A DNA stretch of 64,000 bases, from positions 101,881,859 through 101,945,858 of the forward strand of contig JAPTHN010000001.1 of the NCBI GenBank assembly GCA_026936325.1. Reading direction: 5' to 3'. The notes below the pieces were generated by a model that was not told the origin of the DNA, ran no database searches, and saw only the letters and a program-made list of their open reading frames with translations. The position numbers and the translations under genes were made by a program. Positions 19,927-32,300 of the stretch are shown here, one piece after another. The number at the start of each line of letters is the position of its first letter. The stretch's first letter is position 1. Source of the stretch: Platynereis dumerilii. Its lineage: Eukaryota > Annelida > Polychaeta > Phyllodocida > Nereididae.

Positions 19927-22900
19927 ACTGAATACTTTTTTTTTTTAAATCAGCACTGTACTTACTGTTTTTAGTCGATTATTTTACATAATCACTCGCA
20001 ATACAGAAAAGTTAGTTAATATATATTATTATATATATATTATGTTTATTCATACGCATGATAACATGGTATACAATAGATGAGCTTTTGATTTAATTGT
20101 TGTTCTCATATCTGATTGTGATTCCATTTATTATGTGGAAGTCCAGTTAAGTTTTAATTACAAAAACCGTATTTCACTTTTGGACAGTGAATTATTCAAA
20201 ATAGAGCAAAACATGTCGAGCAGACCTCATTGAAAGAAATCGTAGGAGTCATGTCATCGCATATTGACACAGGGTTGTTCATTATCGATTAATTGAATTG
20301 ACATCATATCAATGCAAGAACGATATTTGATCAGAGAGTTACAAAGCACGCATAAGTTGTAGACAAAATGGATAGCTGCACCTGTAGTCATAACTAATTT
20401 ACTCACTTAAACAAAGATGGGTTGACCCAATTATATACCTGTACACCTGTCAGTATTAAATGCACCTGTCATATTGCGGTGGTACTCTTCCAACAGAAAC
20501 ACGTCTTTGTTACTTGTAAAACTTATTAAGAATATATATTGAGGTATCAGTTTGCAGTTCATATTTTGCAATAGCCTGTAGTATGCATCAGTGGTGCAAT
20601 AAGTGGCAGCTTGAAGCTGCAAATTTGACTATAATTAGACAATAATTTGACTTCTAAGTTTACTTTAAATGCACACTAGATTGTGGCTGATATCACGGTT
20701 TAGTCAGTACAATAGCTTAGGCCTAAATGTTGTTCTCGGTTGATGAGTGACAACCATAAGATCATTTGATCACAATGACTGTCACCTTTTTTGTGCAAAT
20801 TACATGGAAGATCTCCAGTTCCATGAACTTCCATCATCATCTGAGAAACATGTTTGCAGAAGCTAGAAGTTTACATTCTCTAGCTTTTACACCACATCCG
20901 TTTATACCTATTTGGCACTATGTTTTATCCTTGCAACAATCGAAAATAGTACATAATCTTAACAAAGCATTCCTCACCTTCTACGACACTGTCACACAGC
21001 ACAGGTATTCCTCAGAAACATGTCAACACAGTGCCCAGCAGAGTTGAGTTCTCCTTAACCTGCATTCCACGCTTGATGGCCTGTGTGTCATGGTCCAGTG
21101 TTATGGTTCTGTGAAGTGGTTCCGGTGCATCTGGCAGTCAATGCTAAAAATAGCTCAGCCACGCATCATTGAATCCCTAATGAATCTATTCTGTGCCCAA
21201 ATTGCTCTCTGTTATTGATTTGTAATTCATCCCTCCCAGTCATGGCATGATAATTGATCAATTTTGGCATTATATTATGGAATAAAAGTCAATAGAATAA
21301 TAGAGGGAAAAAATTGAATAAAGGAATCTTCTAAACAATTTATTTTATGCAGAATCATTTCATCGTCTCTGAAAAATTGAATTATAAACCCTATCTTCTT
21401 AACCTGCAACCATATCACACCCTTTACTTTTTGTTTTAAAAAACCTCAGTTCATCAAATGTAAGCTAAAGTTAAGAACATCTACAAAACTAAGTCAGTAA
21501 CTTCAGCTTCTTTTTTTGTGTTTCATAACATTTCATCAATGCACTTTTTGTGTGATTCTTGAACAGAGCTTAGGCACACGATGGCGCAGCACGTCACAAG
21601 AAGAACGTTTCTCTGATTTGATGTGCTGCCACCTAGTGCAAGGTCAGTACCATCCGCAATGAAACAATTCCTTATTTCTAATAATAAAGTGTTCTTCTGA
21701 AGAGTACACACATGAACTATGAACTAGTATGATGTCACTTCAAACAATCCATGATTCATGTCAGACATTTTTATGAATTTGTTTTTCTCTGTCTCTTTCA
21801 CCTTCCTATTCTATAAAGGTTTCTTCTATCCTTTAAATTGTAAAAAAATAAATAGGTATTTTATCAATAAAAGAGACTTTTCTTGTGTACCTTACACATT
21901 TCTTTACAACATATCCTTTATATAGCTTTTATATGTAATACCATGTATTATACCTGTAAGGACGAGTTGAAATAAGTTCAAACAATGTTTTTCTGAACTT
22001 TTTTTCGATAAATACACATTGTAACATGTTTGTCTGGGACGTGGGTTTCGATTTAAAAGTGTCATGGGTGCCAGACTCGGTCTATGGCTGAGGGTAACTG
22101 AAACCTTTGAGAAGTGTACAAGACTGAGGCAGACTGTGTATGTTTGCTGTGTACCCAGAGAAGCTCTGAGAGGAGGGGGGGGGGGGTGTTTAGGCGACCT
22201 CACTTTTCTGAATGGCTGCCCATACATGACGGTGCTGTGGCCCATCGAGCCGAGGTGTGCTCCTGTGAGACGAAAAGAGCTTGAAAGCATGAAGTCAGAG
22301 AGAGTGCACATTGGCCTCTGATAAGAGGCATATCATTCTCTAATTGTGTCATTGGCTGAGAGCTAAACAATGATCTGGATGGGACGACTATAAGGTCTCT
22401 ATAACAACATATATCTGGATCTTACGATGTACAAGCAGGATCCAGATGTATCCCCAGAGATCTGAAGAACTGAAGAGGCTCCTATTCGTGATATAAACTG
22501 CTGCAAACTGTGAGTATACTGCTTTGAGTGAATGTCTCGTTTTATAAACGCCTCATGCCATGATGGTCGTATTCATGTGTTGCCTTCATGTGTGACAGAT
22601 TTCATGTCATGTCCCCTATTGGGAGGGACAACTTATATAAACACTAAAATTGGCTTAAATAGAATAAATAATATAAATAGAATGAATAGAATCAAAGGAC
22701 ATAGGATGGTGGTAGGGATTGCATGAGTGCTAAGCAAATATCAAGAGGAAAATGTGGCATACCATTGCACACGAGGGAATGCCATTGGCCCATTATATTT
22801 AATTAGGTACACACTCAATATTCACATAACTTAGTGAAAACCTCCACTTAGCCTTGAAGGTAGGTTTGGAGAGCTGATAAACTTTTACAACAGGATATGC

Positions 22901-24276
22901 TCTCAGTTTTATTATTTTACATTTTATGAATATTTCACTTTGTGAATCTCTGTGATATGTTGCCATACGACAAACCTTTATCTCTTTCTTAATACAAAAC
23001 ATAAGACGATGATTAGAGCTCTCCATTTATCAGTGCTCCTCACAGATATGGCAAGAGTTGTCGACAGTTTGTTATCGTAACAGGTATTTATAGTAATAGC
23101 TAATATTAGCTGTAGTAATTGCAGTGTCTAGTTGCCCTCCCAGGTGATTTGCTCTGCTAAACTGTCAAAAGTCACGGAATTCTGTTGACAATTAGATTTG
23201 CTGTTTACGAGGAGCAGGAATTTCATGGATGAATGATTGTTCACAGCTTGGACTTTGGGGAAAGCCCTAAACTGAGATCACATGTTTCTCCGGAGTCCAC
23301 ATGTCAGGAGGAACGAAAGGAATTTGTCATTATCAGTTCATTTTTGTACACAGGTCAAGCAGAATTGGGCAATCACAGGGTCAGCCAACATTTTGTGGCA
23401 ACAACTGGGGTCATCAAAATGGCATTCAGATGGCATTGAAAATGGCATAAAAAGTGGGAGAAGGGGCAGGGGAGAGGTCGAGTGTTTATATTCTTCTGTC
23501 TCCTGTGTTTGTCTAAGCATGACGAGTGTTTCTGCAAACTTACTCTCATGCTTGGTTTCCCGTAACAAGTTTACAGCAATGATTACAGAACTGATCCTAT
23601 GGGGCCCTCCCCCGCCTTTTCGCGCCGACTCTCATATTGACATTTGTGCCAATTTTTCAGCACTGAGTTCTCCTGACATTTATCAAAACCTCAGATCTGA
23701 GTGATAAAATTGCCAGTACTGTGGTTGCAAATATTTTTACGCCTGACTTCCAGCTCTTGTTTACTAAGGTTGCATGTGCGTCAGAGAAAGCCAGGTATAT
23801 TTACTGGAGGCCTTTTTTATTTCACTTTCAAGGGGTATATATGCGCGATGTGCGCTCTTCGTAAAAAGAACTGGTTTCTTTTCATAGAAAGGGCTCTGTG
23901 TTTGCCATGAGTTTTTACAAGTCAGCCATGAGGAGAAAAAAAACGTCAAATGTAATGCATACAACAGCTGTATACTAATTGATGCATATCTCATTAAATA
24001 CGACTTCTTAGCTTCCAATTTTACGATGGTTGCTCTTATAGCTTCGTAATTACAAGATGCCACAATTACGTTTCCTCTCCATAAATAGTCATGATTACAT
24101 CTGGGACAGTCGGAGAAGGGGGCAAAATGTAGAAAAGAATTTGTGAGTCACAAAGGGAAAGTTTATATCTGACTTTACATAAACATACAACACCCTAGAA
24201 AGTGCAAATGCACCTTCAATGGAGCTGGATATTAGCAGATAATATATTCTAATGGCGGATATTTCCTTCTTTTCAG

Positions 24277-26391
24277 GATTATATGATGTTCGGCTGGATT
24301 ACCAGGAAGCACTGATGAGTCTCCTCAAGAATAATACAGAAAATGAAATCTCAAGTTACCATGGCAACTCAACCGAAGAACCGGACAACCCGCTTGATAA
24401 CGCAACATCTTCCACGACATTCCAGAGCACTCTTCTGTCATTGTGGTCCAGTCTTTCGACAAAGCTGGGAGAAACCACAAATTCCACCCCTCCAACTGCC
24501 ATTTCAACAGACACTCCATCATATGCCCATAATACCAAGAGCACACTGTCTGCTGGCCTCAAATTGACTGTGCTTGTCACCAAGCCAAACAACAAGAGTT
24601 CATCTTCAGGATCTTCCATTTCACCTGTGACATCACCAACGTCTTCAACGTCATCTCAGACGTCTTCAACACCATCACTTCCAGTTTCTAAGCTTCCAAA
24701 ATGGCGAAAGAGGCTGACACTCTTGAACACCACAACGACGACCCATGTTACAACTACCCAACCCCATGTGACGACGCAGAGCCTAAGTACGTTCCGGCGG
24801 ACAACTTTAACGACAACTACTACGATTGTACCAACACCGGAAGACAATGAGGTAGTTCCATCTACAAGGGACACTACAACAGTATCTCCACAAACTGTAA
24901 CAAGTATCAAAGTGACAGAGAATTTTAGCAATGTCACCTATGTCACCAGGGATGTCGTCGAGGGTGTGACAGTCTCAGGGAATTCCACGGTCAACCCTCA
25001 AGTATCTTCTGAGAACCACAATAAAGCCTCAGGGTACAGCCAGTCTATCATAACCCCCCTTGTCACCCCTCTCATGTCCTTTCCTGTCAAGGGGGGAGAG
25101 AACCACTCAGAAAAACAATCTGGAAAACACCCGGAAAGTAAAACTGTCTCGAACAACAGGGTAGGAGCAAATAACCAAGACCGTGACAATCGGCCCATCT
25201 CCTACTGGAAGCCAAAGGGTCATTCCCCTGTACATATCAATGAAGCTTCGCTTAATAATAATGCAACTAACTCCCAAGGTGCGCTGCCTGGCACCATAAA
25301 CAAAGGTGACAAAGGTGATCCTCAAATGGGTGATGCTCCAGCCCCTCCAGATGATCTGAGAGAATTACTGCCAGAAATGGCCAATGACTTTCCTGTGGCA
25401 GAACCTCTGATCCACAGACCTTATGATATTCCTGTTCTAGTCAGCAGCAGCACTGAAGCTTCGTCTACTTCATCCTCATCAGTCTCTTCATCAACTGCTT
25501 CGCCTTCACCAAACACCGCTTCATCAACTGTGGAACTTTCATCCAGCACATTAACAGTGTCTACATCTCCTGCATCGTCTTCTTCGCAATCTTCATCTCC
25601 TCCATCTTCGATGTCAGATCTATTGACTAATTTATCAAGCAGTTCAGAACCAACTGTTAGTGCCATCTTCTCCAGTACAACTGAAGAAAATTCATTAGCA
25701 GTTCCGAAAAGATCTTCAGCCAATCCAGTGTTGTCTTCTAAATCATTTGCACCTCCTTCGGAATCTTCATCAACACTCACCTCATCGCTTGATCCATCCA
25801 CATCACAAATGTCTTCAACGACCCAAAGCTCTACTATACCATTGAATCTTAGTACTTCATCTTCAAAACCTATTTATACTGAATTTTTGTTGTCATTTAC
25901 TAACCGTCCTACAATTTCGTCTTCTAAAATGTCAACACAACCCACAGAACCAACCACTAATGAAAAGACAATATCTGTCACTTCAACATTACCCACAACA
26001 AAATCTACTGAAGGGCATCCTAGCTCAACTAGTCAGTCGAAGGCCTCGTTAGAGTCAACAGCAACTTCGCTAACGACTCTAAAGCACTCAGTGGCCCAAA
26101 TTCAAGGAGCTGAAAAGACTAAGTCAAGTGAAGGGCAAACAACAACAGCGAGTAATAGACCGAGCGCAGTAAATTTCACCAAGCCTCCTTTCGGAGACTT
26201 CCTTGGTCCAAAGCCTTCTAATGATCCACTGAAAGAGGAGGGCATCGGGAGTGTGGACATGGTCAGTAATGGCACTGCCCCCAGGAGGTCCACAAGTGAC
26301 CAAGTGCCATTGCCCTCTACTCCCTCCCCCTCCACAACAGCCAAGAAGCCCTTGGAAGTGGCCAAGCCAACGGTCTTTGCTACCACCCCTG
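24277..26391 (+). CDS. Membrane-protein exon A: mucin-like ectodomain
   Basis: Preceded by a pyrimidine tract and TTTTCAG, which makes an internal exon more likely than the ATG at 24252; that ATG would give a product without a signal peptide. 2115 bp, entering after one base of a split codon and leaving phase 1 at GTAAGT. Begins with LYDVRLDYQEALMSLL, then Ser/Thr/Pro-rich sequence with clusters of Ser and Thr and sequons NNT, NAT, NKS, NFS, NVT and NHS. A less Ser-rich island around 25330-25440 (PPDDLRELLPEMANDFPV) may be a folded or cleaved segment. Confidence 0.85.
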
Positions 26392-29300
26392 GTAAGTTTT
26401 AACTTTTTCTGAATAAAATGGCACGCTCCAGTTGCCACCAAGAAAGCAATAGTTGATAGGGCGATGGAGCTGGTAATTATTCTTGAAAGCCCCCCCTAGA
26501 GCAACTTTTCAGGAATAAAAAATCACATTACATATAGGAGACCTTGGAAATCACAGAATTCTTGCGTGCCCTGTCCCTTGCGCGTCCCTGGACCATATCA
26601 GTTGCATTAGTAACCTCCTTCCTCGGTGCTGTCCATCAAAACATGCAATTTGCCATGCTCCTTTTTCTGAACTCCATTTTAACAAACTAGTGAAGAATTT
26701 AAACTATTTTACTTTGGCAAGAGATGCAAGCAAGTTTTGATGGTGCGACTCTTATTTTGAAATCAATGCGCAATAACATTGCATGTTTTACCATCTCAAT
26801 GCCAACCAACAATTTAAACTGCATCTTTTTTTCATGGACAGGTAATGAGTGCCAAGTTTACGTAACTTGTTTTCATCCTGGTTCATTGAAATATGCACTC
26901 GCTGTTATACAATTAAATTGATGACCACACCTGATAGGATGAGTGCATCAGGGCTGTCACATTGACTTTTTTGGCATCGGACAATACTTGTCCAGAGTGT
27001 TATGCAGTGCAGCGACTAGGAATATGAATTTTGATTTTTTTGAAACATGTTCAACTTCAATCATTACAGCAAAACACTTTGATATAGAATTAAAGTTGAC
27101 TGTGGCACTGTGAAAATGGCATTTCGAAAATGGCACTTCATGTGTCATCATGCTGATGATTTGTCATTATCAAACCCAATACTTTCAATGTTAATTTGAT
27201 TGAAGGAGACTCATCCCACTTGTTGGTGACAGCCAAACGAAAGGATTATGCATCTGATTTTCACTCTAAAATTTGTTATGAGAGGTCAAATGGCTTACTC
27301 TTGATCATGACTAATCAAACAGCCTCTATGTTTCCCATGTTGAAAGTGGAGAAGATGAAACTTCATCGGCTATCATGAGTCGCTAAGTGCCATTTTCACA
27401 GTGCCACAGTCCACTTTAATTCTATATCAAAGTGTTTCGCTGTAGGCTAAAGCCCCAGAGAACTGGATAGGTATAAACAAGATAGTTCTACCATATGGCT
27501 TAGGCCACTTCTGGTATATCCAGTTTACTTTCTTTTTAAAGAAGACACCAGCTATTTTCAAATTTACTTAAGTTAGACTTTAAAAAAAGTCATTTTTGAG
27601 GCCCATACAACCAACTATCCTCTGAAATGCACTTTGGTCATGGACATTCAAAACTTTTTTGAAATTTGGGTTGGACTGGTAGTGATGGTCCTTGAATCTC
27701 ACACGTTTGTTTCCCACGAAAGTAATACATTGTATTGTCAAATCAACATGACATCTATGCATAGGCGTTTCGGAGGGGGGGGCGATCGCCACCCCAAATG
27801 TTTGGGAAACCGTAAAATTCGGGCAAAAAGGCAAAAAAATTTGGGCAGATGATAAAATAAAGCTATTGAAAATTAATGATTTCCAGTAAATTTCATTTGA
27901 AACAGTATCAAATCTAGATTTAAAAATTCGGGCAAATGTCGCTCGCCCTCCCAAAAATCGCGCGTGCCGTACGCCTATGCATCTATGACAAGAAATTTAG
28001 AAGTGCACTGTTTTAGTAATATATAAAATTGGTGTAACAATTTTTCAATGGTTATAATTGAACCAATACCCAACCTGGAACAAAAAACCTTCGAAGGTGA
28101 CACAGTAAATAGGTATTTCGACAAGTTTCAATGCCATTTCAATTTTCCAACAATCTTAATACTGAAATGTTCTTAACCACTGTGGTCAAGGTCTGGTATT
28201 TTGTTGTTTTTGCCAGATTTATGAAGTTGCAATTCAATAATTGAAGGTGTAAACAATTACATATTTTGATCAGAAGCAAGATAAACTGAGCTGTGAAAGA
28301 AGGCAGCACTTTCACTAAACTCGAAACAACAATGTTTTACAGTCATGTAGTCATTCTTAACAACAATTTTATTTAAGCAAAAAATCCCCTGTCTTACCCT
28401 TGGTAGTTGGCACAACATGTCTAAATAAAATATATTTCACTGATAAACACTTGATCACCTTTTGAAGTTTAACCAATTGTACCTATATTTCCCAAGTTTC
28501 AATGCAATCAAATTTTTAGCACCTATCAGTAATTTCTGAAATTATCTTTCTTACATTTAATAAACTTCTATTAGAAAATTATGAAAGAAAATAGTAAATT
28601 TAACTTCAATTTTCAAAAACAAAATCTTCTCTTGATCTTATATATGAAATCAAAATTTTCATTAGATTAAATCAATTCTTGAAATAAAACTGTTCAGAGC
28701 TCCAATCTGAAGATGACAATTCATGTTAAATTTATGGAGATTTTCCTTCATCAGATCAAGTGGTGTAAAACCTGTTCCTAAAAATAATATCAGAACCTGT
28801 CATCCTGTCATTGTAATTTGTTTTCATAACTTTTGAGTATGAATTAGGGTTGTCCGCATTTCAATTAGAATTTTTTTTTTTAAATCGCCCCTAAAACCCC
28901 CAATTTGAAAATAGAAATTGATGACCACATAAGTAAAACAAACCTATGCAAAAATTTCAGCCAAATCGGTTAATATTCAGAGTTTATGTTTTTGCATTTT
29001 GATATATGATCAAATTGTCATGTCAAAGTTATATCTGGGGGTTATTCTTTATTTATTATTCATAGTAATTGTAATATGTGCCTGTTTTTATGAAAGAATG
29101 CTTTATTATCCATTGTAATTGAAATATGGGCCTGTTTTTGTGAAAAAAAAGCTTGATAATTGATCCATGTAATATCTATGATGACCAGCTACGAAACTTT
29201 GTAAGTGAAAAAGAATATCAGGACTGGATTGGGCAACCTGGACGATGCACATACAAAAAAAAGTTATTTGATCAAAATAATTAGCCAGCCGCAATTGCCA

Positions 29301-32300
29301 GATTTGCATGCCGATGATTTTGAGGTCTGCTGATGGGCAAACGCATGTTAAACTTTGTGCCACCTCTAATTATTAATTGATTTTGCTGAAATTTTTGCAC
29401 AATATCTTCCATTTATATGACATCAGAATGCAATATTCAAATCAGAGAAATTTAGAAGAAATTGTTTTTTGTTTTTGGACCACCCGAATATTCATATATG
29501 AATGTTTCCAAGTATAATTTGCTTCCCTTTCCCAACAGTCGAAAGTATTGAATTTTTTTAAAGACAGCTCCTCTGGTCTTTAGAATCTGAAGTCGAACTT
29601 TAAATGCATGGTCAAATCGACTCACTGGTCCCAGGGCTGCTCAGTTTGGAGAAAAGCTTATACATTCAATGCAGTGAGCAAAATGTAATAAAAGGTAAAG
29701 GTAAAGGTAATTTTATTTAACATGGGTAGCCAAGCTAAGTCAATGCCTTGTTTCCATTGGGACCCACGGCGTCTCCAATTTACGTCTGATGCGAACGACG
29801 ACATCATGGAATGACATGATGGCCAGCTTGGGGATTGAACCCGGGTCCCTCGCTTGTGAGGCGAGCACTCCACTGACTGAGCTATAGGGGCTGATCCATA
29901 CAGACAAAAAGTAATTTGCCCTGTCTATCAAATTGTCATCTTTATTTTTCAGTGAACATCACATTAGAGAAGATGGTAGTTGGTCCAGTTTCGAAGCCTT
30001 CCAACACCAACATGGCCGCCATAGTGGTTCCTGTCCTTCTCGTGATGATCATGGCTGGAGTCGGGGCTTTCTTTTTCTTTCGAAAACGATCCAGGCTGTC
30101 AAGGAGCCATCACAAGTGAGTAGCATGACAAAGTCGGCTTTAACCACGGTAAAAGTTAGAATATAAATATAACTGGAAAAAAATCAGTTCGGAATATTTT
30201 GAAGAAAAAGAAACATATTTTTTTGCCCTGCTGTTTTTCAATGTGATAAAAAAAGGCTACAAAATCATCGAAACATGTTAAAATGGCATAAATATGTTAC
30301 ATAGGCCTAATCCATAAAGACCTGCAGATTACATGACCATTGTAATCATTTTATGGTCTATATATCTGAAAACTGGAATGAAATCTGTTGGGAATTATTT
30401 GAGAAAAACACATTTTTATATTGTGGTCATATTGCGATGTGATAAACTCCATAAAAGGGTCAATTTCGCGATGTGATAAACCCCCGAAAAGGGTCAATTT
30501 TCAAATATATATGTTATTTTTTTTACAGTCAGACTCATAGTGTATCTTGTTTCTTGGTGTATTAGAATTGCAGGTGATTATGACCACAAAGAAACACATA
30601 TCCAGTTATCAGCTTGGAATCAGTTGAATACTGTTAATTTAAAATCAATAGTTTGTCTAAGATGGAATAGCTTCCTTTCAAAAATCAGAGGATGCATAAA
30701 TGCAAAATTGATGTGATTGATGTCAAAATTAATAAGATATCGCAGTATTGACACAGTAATCACAGTAACATAAAATAGGTGTGAGGACCTTCGGCGTGTT
30801 GTTTGTGCTTTCCGGCTGTCTACAAGTGGTCCGCTGTTACATTGCTACTTCTTTTTCCAGCCTTGGCAGATCAGAACATATATGCCGTCATGTGCTGCCA
30901 CTTGCCACCTAGTGACTAGTGTGCTATTCCGCGAGCTCCTGTGAGCGGCCACATCATTTCAGTCTGAGGAACTCGCACAATTTTGTCTGGAAGAGACCGG
31001 GCCTGTTTCTGAGTGTGCTGATGGCCTTGTCTACTTCCTTAGAGAATGTGATTGCCGAGTCTGACTCTGGCATACATCAATGTTGAACAGAAATTTTGTG
31101 CAATGAAATTGGAACTATTTCTTGAGATAGCAATGCTGCAGCATACAAAATCAACTTTTGTGCCAGTTGGCAGAGTCCTCATTTTCACCAGACCGGCTTT
31201 CCGGTATATTGTTAGCTTGGCTTCATTTTGTTCCTCATCATTCCTGTAGCTTCTTGTCCCTTTCTGCATTGGTTTTTTCAATGTCACCTCATATGTTCAG
31301 CATATTCTGGGAGCTGTCTGCAGTGTAGTTGCTTTCAGGATATCTTCCAGAAGATTCTGAGGTTAAGACGGCTCAAGGCGTTTCTAAAGGCATTCTAAAG
31401 ACAATGAAGACAAGTTGCTGAAGGTACCAGGAATTAATCTAGTATCCATAGTTGGTCTGGTGCGAATGGAGTTTATCACATTGCAAAACGGCTGCCAAAT
31501 AAGACATTTTTTTTCTCAAATAATTCCCAACAAAATGTTCACCCATTTTTGATCTGCATGTCCTAGTGGGCTATGTCCTGTAGAATGCATGCTATCATAA
31601 TGTTTTTTAGGCTTTTAAAACATTTTTGTAGGGACCATCTCAGATCTGTGTTGCATACTCCAAATTAGGAAATAATTGACATGGAAGGTCCCTTACTATT
31701 GGGACAAAAATAATCAGCCAAGTGCTATGTGTCATCAATTTATGTGTACTGCAGTGGTGTTGTACTTGAGGGTAACCGTTCTTATTGAGTTGTGGACAGC
31801 ATTCTTATTGAGTTGTGGACAGCGTTCTTATTGAGTTGTGGACACGTTCTAATGGAGTATTTATGAGTAAGTGTCAAAATACTCAAATTTAATTGTTATA
31901 GAAACAGAAATTTCATATTTCATGTTCATGATAGATAATGTTAAAAGCTCATTTTCTGGTTTGGTATCTGTGATTCCAACACTTGTATTTATGGCATGCC
32001 TAATCATGAGGTAACATTGTAGGTAGGTTTGTTAAATCACGGTTATAGGAACGGTACATTGGAGGTAGATGTAACAGCACATACATAAGAAATCAATAGA
32101 ATATTACAGATATGTGTTCGAAGAACCTCATATTTAATTCTTTTTTTCTTTTTTTTTAAATAATTTCTTGTTATGGAATAAATCACACCACAAAATGTTG
32201 CCACATTAAAAATATGTTTTCCTCCCAAGACTTCCCTGCAGATTTTGTCCTGTTAATAGATATGTAATCTGCATTTCCTAGTTGATTAAAGCAGGCTGGT

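Larger units (their letters stand above)
17160..24276. other. Gap between the two divergent genes
   Basis: Contains the 5' region of the SNCAIP-like gene, probably a non-coding first exon and promoter, and the missing 5' exon of the membrane-protein gene. No TATA box or initiator could be assigned. The 2.1-kb transposon at 17786-19926 fills part of it; the rest is AT-rich with a G-run near 22164-22188. I saw no convincing coding exon. Confidence 0.5.
26392..29952. other. Intron between exons A and B of the membrane-protein gene
   Basis: 3.56 kb with no coding exon recognised. Holds a foldback element (27067-27442), a hAT miniature element (27760-27979), a near-duplicate of about 50 bp (29059-29155) and a SINE (29692-29895). 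Confidence 0.6.

Noticed and set aside
23701-23800. Hydrophobic frame LPVLWLQIFL as the missing signal-peptide exon of the membrane protein.
   Set aside because: No ATG opens the frame, and no donor with the needed phase was convincing.
24252-24276. ATG at 24252 as the start of the membrane protein.
   Set aside because: It sits in the pyrimidine tract of a good acceptor and would yield a surface protein without a signal peptide.
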